A stretch of 32,468 nucleotides of DNA, taken from NCBI GenBank assembly GCA_015229095.1, contig JADGCE010000004.1:9641-42108 (forward strand). The letters run 5' to 3'. The first letter of the stretch is position 1. The number at the start of each line of letters is the position of its first letter. The notes beneath the pieces are model-generated. The model ran no database searches and had not been told where the DNA came from. It worked only from the letters and a program-made list of their open reading frames with translations. The stretch comes from Magnetococcales bacterium (GTDB lineage: Bacteria; Pseudomonadota; Magnetococcia; Magnetococcales; Magnetaquicoccaceae). Shown here in pieces: positions 25,119 to 32,468 of the stretch. Position numbers and translations under genes: made by a program.

Positions 25119-27800
25119 TCAAGAGGGGCTGATGATGCGCGGAGTGATAAACACCAGCAATTCCGTCTGCCTGTTGGAGGTGGACTTGTTTTTGAACAGC
25201 CAGCCCAGGAGCGGAATCTCTTTCAACTCCGGAATGCCGCGCTGGGCGTCACTCTGGTTGTTCTGAAAAATGCCTCCCAGGACGATGGTCTGCCCATCTT
25301 TGACCAGGGCCTGGGTCTCCACTTCGCGGGTGTTGAGGGCTGGCAGGACTGTGGCGGAATCTGTAATAGAGTTGTTTTTTGCCGAAACCTCCAGGGTAAT
25401 ATAGCCGTTGGCTGTCACATGGGGGGTCACCTTGAGACTCAAGGCAGCATCGATATACTGGTAGGTGGTTCCGCCACTCTCCGACTCTGTGGGGTAAGGT
25501 TGGCGGATCCCTTGGCTGATGCTGGCTTCCTTGTTGTTGGTAGTCAGTACCCGTGGACTGGAGATGGTTCTGGCCTTGCCGTTCACCTCCAAGGCACCCA
25601 ATTCGATATCCAGATCCAGCAGGGGCGAAAGGGAACCCAGGTGGATCCCCAGATTGCTCGTCACCCCCGTGGGCAGCTGGCCACCGACATTGTAGGTGGG
25701 GCCCCCGCCCGTCATCATCGGGCGGCGGGCCGTGGTGCGGGTGACATTCTGCTGGACGGCGTAGGCATTGCTCGCTGAATTGGACAGGCCCAACGGGGCA
25801 TCCACCGAACCCTTGTAATTCAAACCCCAGTTGATCCCCAGTCCCATGCTGCTGTCACGTCCCACCTCGACGATACGTGCCTCAATTAAAACCTGTGGAA
25901 TGGGTTTGTCCAGCTTGGCCACCATTTCCCGGATTTTTGCCAGGTTGGCTGCCATATCCTTGACAATCAGGGTATTGGTTCTTTGATCCACAGAAACACT
26001 GCCGCTGGCGGAGAGCATGCGGGGATTGCGACCGGCCTCCCGGTTACTCTGCGGGGAGCTGCCCGAACTGGCGGCGGTGGTGGGGCGGGTCGCGGTTGCA
26101 CCGCCACTGGTCGCGCCACCGCTGGCCGCCGCACGCTGATCTGTCTCCATGAGCAGATCCCGGATCTCTGAGGCCTTGGCAAAACTGACCGGTATCAACT
26201 CGGTGACAATCGGTTCCAGTTTTTGCTTGCTTTCGTGGGCCAGCAACTGCGCATCCGCAATCCCTTGCAATTCCGCATGGGGCGCCACACGCAGCACATT
26301 GCCCTGCAACACCTTGCCCAAACCCTTGGTTTCCAGAATCAGATCCAGTGCCTGGTCCCAGGGTACTTCCAGCAGCCGCATGGTCACCGTGCCCCTGACC
26401 GCATCGGACACCAGCAGGTTGAGATGGTTGATATCCGCCAGCAACCGCAAGGCATTGTGAATATCAATCCCCTTGAAATCCATGGAAACCTTGGCGCCGG
26501 AATAGACCGGCGGGGCTTTGTTGTCCCCTGTGTCAGAAGGTTTTACCTGTACCAGGATGGTTTTGCCTTGCTGGATGATTTCGTGCTGGTCTTCCATTGC
26601 GCTGAAGGCGATCGCCACCTGGGTATCGGCGCCCTCTTCGTATGTGTCAATGGTCTGGATGGGACCGCCAAAACTCTGCACATCCTGGCGTTGTCCCCCT
26701 GTGCCGTCGTGAGAGAGGGATTCTGCCAGTCGGGTCTCTTTCAGCGTGACACGCAACCGCTGCCCTTCGCGATGGGTATCCAGCAGGATATCGTCCCGGT
26801 TGGTCTGCAGCGTGACGACTCCCGTCCTGCCCGCCTGGTTGAACTCAACCGCCTCCACCTGTGGTATAGTTGTCAGGGGTAACGTGCCGGGATGTGTGGA
26901 GGTCAAAGAGATGACCGGCAGCCCCTCATCCCGATCGATCCGAAAGCCGATTGCCGGGTCATTCAAGGCCACCACCAACCGGGTTTTTTGCGGTTCGGCG
27001 GCCAGGTGTACCGCCTTGATCTCCCCGGAGGAGAGTTCCAGATCCTGACTGGAAGCCGGCCCGCTCACACCGATAAAATCAAAGATCAATTGCGGCGGCT
27101 GATGCAGTCGGAAGCTTTTCGGGTCGGGGACGGGCCCCACCCCGGAGAGGCGGATGCGGGTACCGCTGGTCGTGTTTGTGATATGAAAAGCGTCAAGATG
27201 TCGCCCACCGGGAACCGGTCGCCCCTGTTGCGGGGCAGCCTCCTCTGCGGCGGCTGAAGGGTGCTGTACACTGCCCAGGATGGTAAGATCGAGACCATCC
27301 GGGCGCTCCTGCACGCGATAGGCGCGTTGCCCCTGCAGGAACACCTCCAGCCGACTGCCCTGTTCGCCCTCTGCCATGGGGAAGAGGCCCGATACGCCGG
27401 GCAGGTCCACTATTTTGGGCTGCACGGCAGGTTCCAGGCGAGCCGACGGGAAAGTCAGCAAAAGACGGGGGGGAGTATCCAGTCCGAACACCTGGTAAGG
27501 CAGCCTGCCATTGCTGTTCAGGACGATGCGCACCCCTTGGGTGCTCTCTACCGCATCGATGCGGGAGATGAAGGTGGCATCTGTGGTTGCCCCGGTAGAT
27601 TCCAGGGGTTGGGTGGATGCCGCCGCAGGGCGGTCAACCGCTTCTTGTACACTCTGGGTGGCCGGTTGTGTCTCGGCAGGGAATGGGCCAGAGGCGCTGG
27701 TACGCAGGCAACCGAGCAGGCCGAATGAACTGCTCAACAGCAGGCTGCCTGTCAGGGTGGCGGTGGCCAATCGTCTAGTGTTTCGTTTGTATGGACGCAT
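25119..27800 (-). CDS. pilQ: Type IV pilus secretin PilQ
   Basis: AMIN-like N-term repeats; STN-like VSMDFKGIDIHNALRLLADINHLNLLVSD; C-terminal secretin (IPQVLIEARIVEVGRDSSMGLGINWG; DGQTIVLGGIF; IPLLGWLFKN; ELLVFITPRII). Start trimmed to 27800. Confidence 0.96.
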   Translation of the reverse strand: MRPYKRNTRRLATATLTGSLLLSSSFGLLGCLRTSASGPFPAETQPATQSVQEAVDRPAAASTQPLESTGATTDATFISRIDAVESTQGVRIVLNSNGRLPYQVFGLDTPPRLLLTFPSARLEPAVQPKIVDLPGVSGLFPMAEGEQGSRLEVFLQGQRAYRVQERPDGLDLTILGSVQHPSAAAEEAAPQQGRPVPGGRHLDAFHITNTTSGTRIRLSGVGPVPDPKSFRLHQPPQLIFDFIGVSGPASSQDLELSSGEIKAVHLAAEPQKTRLVVALNDPAIGFRIDRDEGLPVISLTSTHPGTLPLTTIPQVEAVEFNQAGRTGVVTLQTNRDDILLDTHREGQRLRVTLKETRLAESLSHDGTGGQRQDVQSFGGPIQTIDTYEEGADTQVAIAFSAMEDQHEIIQQGKTILVQVKPSDTGDNKAPPVYSGAKVSMDFKGIDIHNALRLLADINHLNLLVSDAVRGTVTMRLLEVPWDQALDLILETKGLGKVLQGNVLRVAPHAELQGIADAQLLAHESKQKLEPIVTELIPVSFAKASEIRDLLMETDQRAAASGGATSGGATATRPTTAASSGSSPQSNREAGRNPRMLSASGSVSVDQRTNTLIVKDMAANLAKIREMVAKLDKPIPQVLIEARIVEVGRDSSMGLGINWGLNYKGSVDAPLGLSNSASNAYAVQQNVTRTTARRPMMTGGGPTYNVGGQLPTGVTSNLGIHLGSLSPLLDLDIELGALEVNGKARTISSPRVLTTNNKEASISQGIRQPYPTESESGGTTYQYIDAALSLKVTPHVTANGYITLEVSAKNNSITDSATVLPALNTREVETQALVKDGQTIVLGGIFQNNQSDAQRGIPELKEIPLLGWLFKNKSTSNRQTELLVFITPRIISPS

Positions 27801-28308
27801 TTTCCCGTCTCTTTTCGTCAGGAGTGTGCAAGTGTAATGTCGTGCGTTGCGTGGCGTGGGGATCGCGCAGCTTGGGTGCGGGCTCCTCGATGGTGATCTC
27901 CCCATCGCGAATTTCAATGATTTTTCCTTCATTGACGCCGAGATAACTGCCCACCTGGATCAGATGACCGATACCTTCCGGATCTTCAACCATGGCGACC
28001 GACTGGCCAGTTGATTCGGAACCCTTCTGGCGGTTTGCGTTTAAAACGATGGCGACCAGTTTTAGGCTGTCTATTTGAAAAGATTCTAAAAATTCTTTTT
28101 CACGTTTTTTGGCAGGCACCTTGGAATTGGTCGCTTCTTCCAAGGCAACGGCCACAGCAGGGGGTTGAAACGGATCCCGCCGTCCTTCCGCACGATAGTC
28201 GAAAGGGGGAAGTTCGGTCGACTGGGCTCCTGGTGCAGGGGTTTGGGCCAACACAGTGCTGCTGCTGCCTGCCAGTGCGGCGAGCATGATCCAAGCAGGG
28301 ATTTTCAT
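27775..28308 (-). CDS. pilP: Type IV pilus assembly protein PilP
   Basis: YRAEGRRDPFQPP...ESFQIDSLKLVAIVLN...VGSYLGVNEGKIIEIRDGEITIEE; position between pilO and pilQ. Confidence 0.93.
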   Translation of the reverse strand: MKIPAWIMLAALAGSSSTVLAQTPAPGAQSTELPPFDYRAEGRRDPFQPPAVAVALEEATNSKVPAKKREKEFLESFQIDSLKLVAIVLNANRQKGSESTGQSVAMVEDPEGIGHLIQVGSYLGVNEGKIIEIRDGEITIEEPAPKLRDPHATQRTTLHLHTPDEKRRENASIQTKH

Positions 28309-28922
28309 TTTTTTCCTGCTCCTTTGGCCTCTTGCCCCTTTTGTGCCAGGGCCTGCTGGTTGAGAAAACGGTAGGTGGCGGCACGAGCCTTGGTCTGTAG
28401 AATATTGCCTTTTTCCTTGTTGGTTTCCACGATCAGGTCCGCAAAGGTGACGATGCGGGGCATTTGGGCAACCTGATGGATGAACAGGGCGGTGGCGTGA
28501 AAGGATCCACGTACCTCAATACCGACGGGCACCTCGGCGTACAGTTCCCGACTGATTTCAGCACCCGGCGCGAACGAGACAAATTCCAAACCTTGTTCGT
28601 GCCCGGCATTGGAAATATCGGTGAGCAGATTGGGGATCTCCTTTTCCGACGGCAATTTTTGCGCCAACCTCTCTTCTTCCGCTTTGAGTACGGCCAGCTC
28701 CTCCCGTTTTTTGGGCAGTTGCGCCAGCAGACGTCGTTTGGATGCCAACTGCTCGGTTTGCTGTTGAATGTCAGCGCGCAACTGCTCCATTTGCGCGTGG
28801 CGATCGCGCCACACGAACCACCCATACCCCACGACGAGTATGAATATGAGCCCAGCACTGATGCCGATTCTGTACAGCGGTTTCAACCGCAGAATCACAA
28901 GAGGATCAAATCCAAGTTCCAT
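28305..28922 (-). CDS. pilO: Type IV pilus assembly protein PilO
   Basis: N-terminal TM + coiled-coil + GLEFVSFAPGAE...YAEVPVGIEVRGSFHATALFIHQVAQMPRIVTF; start trimmed to 28922. Confidence 0.94.
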   Translation of the reverse strand: MELGFDPLVILRLKPLYRIGISAGLIFILVVGYGWFVWRDRHAQMEQLRADIQQQTEQLASKRRLLAQLPKKREELAVLKAEEERLAQKLPSEKEIPNLLTDISNAGHEQGLEFVSFAPGAEISRELYAEVPVGIEVRGSFHATALFIHQVAQMPRIVTFADLIVETNKEKGNILQTKARAATYRFLNQQALAQKGQEAKGAGKK

Positions 28923-28926
28923 GATC

Positions 28927-29550
28927 TTATTTTCCCAAAGCGGATACCGTCTGTGCGCCACCCTGGGGGATGGAGGCTGTGGCTGTCGATGGTTTGGGTG
29001 TTGAAAACTTTAAATGAAGTGAAAAGTTGTGTGCTTTGCCCTGTATTGTTTTGGATGCCGGGGAGCGTGACAATTCAATGCTGGATAATTCGATATCTGA
29101 CAAATAAGGAGATTTTGCCAGTTTTCTCATGAAATCGGCAACGACGGCGCTGGAGGTGGCAGAGCCGGTCAAAGTCATCTGGTTTCTTTTCGTTTCGATC
29201 TTGGTCAGCCAGACTTGGTCGGGAATGGTTGTGGTCAACTCAGCCAGCACACGGATGGTGATGCTTTGTTCCTGGCTGAGCTGGTGAATCAATTTCAAAC
29301 GGGCCTCCGCCAACGCCTTTCTGTCATTGATCTCCTTGACCTCTCCCAGTTGTTCATCCAATGCCGCGATCATGTTGCTGTTGGAGGCTTTGGTGGCTGT
29401 TTGCTGCTGAATCTCACCCAGGATCAGCTGATCGACGCCGAACAGGAGCACGCAACCTGCCACGACCGTGCCCAGCCAAGTGAACAGGATGCGTTTAAGA
29501 GCGCGGAGTCGTTGTGCGGGGCGGTAGGGGAGCAGGTTGATGCGAATCAT
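28927..29550 (-). CDS. pilN: Type IV pilus assembly protein PilN
   Basis: MIRINLLPYRPAQRLRALKR, TM, coiled-coil, IPDQVWLTKIE. Confidence 0.95.
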   Translation of the reverse strand: MIRINLLPYRPAQRLRALKRILFTWLGTVVAGCVLLFGVDQLILGEIQQQTATKASNSNMIAALDEQLGEVKEINDRKALAEARLKLIHQLSQEQSITIRVLAELTTTIPDQVWLTKIETKRNQMTLTGSATSSAVVADFMRKLAKSPYLSDIELSSIELSRSPASKTIQGKAHNFSLHLKFSTPKPSTATASIPQGGAQTVSALGK

Positions 29551-30740
29551 GGCATATCTCCCCGCAGAGCCAACCCCAGGGCCACCATGAAACGGGGTGC
29601 CATCTGTTGAATCAACGATGCCGATCCGCTTCCTGGCTTGCCACGGCTGCGTGGATGTGTCAGATTGGCGAAGGTGGCTGTCTGAACCGGCAGTTCCAAC
29701 TGTTCGCTGATAAAGGGAGCCGCATTGGCCAACAGGGCGCCACCACCGGAGAGGCAGACAGCGGTAATCGGTTGTTCCTGTGTGCCTGTTTTGTGAAAAC
29801 TGATGGCTTGGCGAATCTGTTGCACCACCTGCTCCAGAAAGGGGTTGATGGCTTCGTTACGCAGATCCGTGGATGCGGAATGGCGCGGGTTCTCTTGTTC
29901 TGGCATAATGAGCCGCTGTTCCGCTGCCGCCCAGCTCAGATCGTAGCGCGACTGGATCTCCTGGATCAGTTGACGGCAGCCCAGGGCATGGTCGCGAATA
30001 TAGCCGGGCAACCCCTGGGAGGTGACCATGGCAATGTTCAGAAAAGTGGCGCCAAGATTGACCAGAACGACGGTCTCCATCGGTTGGTCATGGGTGCGTG
30101 CGGAGGCCTTCGGCAGGGTGGTTTTTCTCTCCGCTGGTTGTTGCAAAGATACCGTTTTTTCCAAGGGCCCGACGAAAGCGGTGTATGCATTGACCAGGCA
30201 AAACAGGTCCAGATCGCAGACCTGCGGCTGCAAACCTGCTTGACGAATGACCTCGGTGTGGTTATGAATAACCTCCTTCTTGCAGGCTGTTAAAAGGACT
30301 TCCATGCTCTCCTCCTGCTGGCTCAGGATCTGGAAATCCAGGTGCACATCGTCGATATCGAAGGGGATATACTCTTCGGCTTCCAGGGCGATCTGCTCCT
30401 CCAGATCCAGTTCCGTCATGCGGGTCATTTGGATCTTTTTGGTGATGACGGATGTGCCGCTCAGAGAGATGGCGGTCTGTTGGGTGGTGATGCCGCTGCT
30501 GGCCAGAACCTCCTTGATGGCCTGAGTGACCAGCTCCGGTTGTTTGATGTGACCGTCGATGACGGCGTCCGGGGCGAGAGGCTGCATGCCACAGTGCAAC
30601 AGTTGCCACTGTTTGCCCGAGCGTTTGATTTCTGCCACTTTAATGGCGGATGAGCCGATATCCAGGCCGACCACAGGGCGGTGTCGTGCCGGTGATGCTG
30701 CCGGGCGGTTGGCGTGGAACAGACGGGACAAAGAAAACAT
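29547..30740 (-). CDS. pilM: Type IV pilus assembly ATPase-fold protein PilM
   Basis: VVGLDIGSSAIKVAEIKRSGKQWQL, EEQIALEAEEYIPFDIDDVHLDFQIL, VNLGATFLNIAMV, ICLSGGGALLAN-like motif (AVCLSGGGALLAN). Start trimmed to 30740. Confidence 0.95.
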   Translation of the reverse strand: MFSLSRLFHANRPAASPARHRPVVGLDIGSSAIKVAEIKRSGKQWQLLHCGMQPLAPDAVIDGHIKQPELVTQAIKEVLASSGITTQQTAISLSGTSVITKKIQMTRMTELDLEEQIALEAEEYIPFDIDDVHLDFQILSQQEESMEVLLTACKKEVIHNHTEVIRQAGLQPQVCDLDLFCLVNAYTAFVGPLEKTVSLQQPAERKTTLPKASARTHDQPMETVVLVNLGATFLNIAMVTSQGLPGYIRDHALGCRQLIQEIQSRYDLSWAAAEQRLIMPEQENPRHSASTDLRNEAINPFLEQVVQQIRQAISFHKTGTQEQPITAVCLSGGGALLANAAPFISEQLELPVQTATFANLTHPRSRGKPGSGSASLIQQMAPRFMVALGLALRGDMP

Positions 30741-30891
30741 AGGGGTCTCAATCTCAGGAAACAGGTCGCTCTTGTGGTGGCAGACTGTTGCGCGCTGCTC
30801 AGCCAACCGGAATGCTGGACAGCCGTGGCGGCACTTTCTGTCAAACCGGGCAGCGTTGGTCCAACCTTTTTGGTGCGTTTATGTATAATCC

Positions 30892-32468
30892 ATGGATAAC
30901 AATCCAGAAATAAAGCCCTCCCGCCCGTCCAGACCGCGCACAACCACCACTGGGAGGGGCGCACCGCGTCGTTCTCCCCCTGCGCGTCGCCGGGAGATCG
31001 AACAGATGACAATCTCCGGCGGGGGATGGCGGTGGCTACGCTACATTGCCCTCTTCATCCTGCTGGCGGGTATTGGCGGTGCGGGTGTGGTGTGGGCGGC
31101 CTATTTCCATTTTTCCAAGGGGTTGCCCGCTCTGAACGGGTTGGCCGACTACCGACCCAGTTTGGTGACGCGGGTTTATGCCCGGGACTACCAATTGTTG
31201 GGTGAATTTTTTTTCCAACGCCGCCAATTTGTCCAAATGCGTGACGTGCCGAGGTCACTGGTCAACGCTTTTTTGGCGATCGAGGATGCCAAATACTTCC
31301 AGCACCCCGGTATTGACTTGTTAGGCATTTTCCGTGCCGCAATTGCCAACCTGCGCGCGGGTCGGGTGGTGCAGGGAGCATCCACCATTACCCAGCAGAT
31401 TGCCAAGACCTTTTTGCTCTCCTCCGTCAAGAGCATCGACAGGAAGATCAAGGAAATTATCCTTGCCCTGCGCATTGAGCGGGAATTTACCAAGGAGGAG
31501 ATTCTGGAGTTGTATGTCAACCAGATCTATTTGGGAGCGGGTGCATACGGGGTGGGGGCGGCGGCCCGCATCTATTTTGACCGGGATGTTTCGGAGTTGA
31601 CTTTGGGCCAGATGGCCATGCTGGCCGGATTGCCCAAGGCCCCCAACCACTACAGCCCATGGCGTTATCCAGATAATGCGCAAAAACGGCAGCGTTTGGT
31701 GCTGAACCGCATGGCAGAGGTAGGGTTTATCACCCAGGCAGAGGCGGATGCCGCCGCCGCCGAACCGTTGGGGTTGGCACGACCCCAGGAGCCGTTGGAG
31801 AGCGTGGCCCCCCACTATCTGGAGCATGTGCGGCGCATGATTCTGGGGGATTGGGGGGAAGGGCAACTGTACAAGGGGGGGTTGGATGTGTACACCCCTT
31901 TGGATCCGGTTTTGCAACGCCATGCCCAGGATGCGGTACGCCAGGGGTTGGTGGAGTATGATCGGCGCCATGGCTATCGAGGGGTGGTGGAGCACCTGGA
32001 CAAGGCAACCTCGCCTGAGACGCAGCGTACCTGGTTGGCTTCCAAACAGGTCACCGAATTTTCTTCCGTCTCCGACTATGTCATAGGCTTGGTGATCGGA
32101 GTGGAGAGCCGTCGCGCCCGGGTTTTGCTGGCGGACAAGCGCACGGTGGAGCTGCCATTGGAAGGCATGTTGTGGGCGCGCAAGCGCCTGGACGAACAAA
32201 AACGTCCAGGTAAACTGGTGGGAGCACCCATCAAAGCGGTCCAGGATCTGTTGGGGGTGGGGGATGTCATTCTGCTGGACCCTCCGGATGACAAGCGGAA
32301 GATCTATCATCTGGCGCAGGAACCAGAAGCGGAGTCCGCCCTGGTCAGTCTGGACCCCCACACCGGGCAGGTGTTGGCCATGGTGGGTGGTTACGATTTT
32401 GACCGCAGTGAATTCAACAGGGCCACCCAGGGGCAACGGCAGCCGGGCTCCTCTTTCAAGCCGTTTAT
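30892..32468 (+). CDS. mrcA: Penicillin-binding protein 1A (bifunctional transglycosylase/transpeptidase), truncated by window end
   Basis: Read by eye (absent from ORF track because no stop): AIEDAKYFQHPGIDLLGIFRAAIANLRAGRVVQGASTITQQIAKTFLL, KEEILELYVNQIYLGAGAYGVGAAA; ends at RQPGSSFKPF, the SxxK active-site motif. Confidence 0.95.
   Translation, partial: MDNNPEIKPSRPSRPRTTTTGRGAPRRSPPARRREIEQMTISGGGWRWLRYIALFILLAGIGGAGVVWAAYFHFSKGLPALNGLADYRPSLVTRVYARDYQLLGEFFFQRRQFVQMRDVPRSLVNAFLAIEDAKYFQHPGIDLLGIFRAAIANLRAGRVVQGASTITQQIAKTFLLSSVKSIDRKIKEIILALRIEREFTKEEILELYVNQIYLGAGAYGVGAAARIYFDRDVSELTLGQMAMLAGLPKAPNHYSPWRYPDNAQKRQRLVLNRMAEVGFITQAEADAAAAEPLGLARPQEPLESVAPHYLEHVRRMILGDWGEGQLYKGGLDVYTPLDPVLQRHAQDAVRQGLVEYDRRHGYRGVVEHLDKATSPETQRTWLASKQVTEFSSVSDYVIGLVIGVESRRARVLLADKRTVELPLEGMLWARKRLDEQKRPGKLVGAPIKAVQDLLGVGDVILLDPPDDKRKIYHLAQEPEAESALVSLDPHTGQVLAMVGGYDFDRSEFNRATQGQRQPGSSFKPF

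Noticed and set aside
30884-30889. Perfect TATAAT just upstream of the PBP1A ATG
   Set aside because: Only 2 bp before ATG 30892 and no convincing -35 at 16-18 bp; would start transcription inside the ORF. Likely coincidental unless an internal start (31006) is used.
31321-32436. 371-aa - strand ORF at the right edge
   Set aside because: Antisense to the PBP1A gene, which carries clear transglycosylase motifs on the + strand.

Overview
32.5 kb of gene-dense bacterial (Gram-negative, probably proteobacterial) chromosome. I saw no rRNA, tRNA, CRISPR array, IS element or intact prophage. Recognisable blocks from left to right: (i) an OYE-type ene-reductase, divergent from a tightly packed + strand run of a thymidylate-synthase-fold protein with an MtrA-like N-terminal domain, a HAD hydrolase, a ParB/sulfiredoxin-like protein, dCTP deaminase, a membrane-anchored unknown, Maf/YceF and a VTT/TVP38 protein; (ii) a - strand trio of two DUF4337-like membrane proteins flanking a DmeF-like CDF transporter with a very His-rich loop; (iii) an AmrS-type radical SAM protein divergent from a rubrerythrin-like protein, then an RNase D-like exonuclease and a pseudopilin; (iv) a tyrosine-recombinase-like protein that lacks the nucleophilic Tyr, 3 bp upstream of miaA, then a 2Fe-2S ferredoxin, a Tat-exported beta-carbonic anhydrase and a second CDF transporter; (v) a Dlt-like trio (carrier protein, MBOAT protein, adenylation enzyme); (vi) pilMNOPQ-aroB-tolC, divergent from a PBP1A gene cut off by the window end. 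The best candidates for something undescribed are the deoxynucleotide-centred cluster (2.0-6.7 kb), the Dlt-like trio (18.4-22.0 kb), the DUF4337/DmeF/DUF4337 operon (7.4-9.7 kb) and the degenerate integrase coupled to miaA (13.3-15.2 kb). All family calls come from reading motifs by eye; no database search was run.
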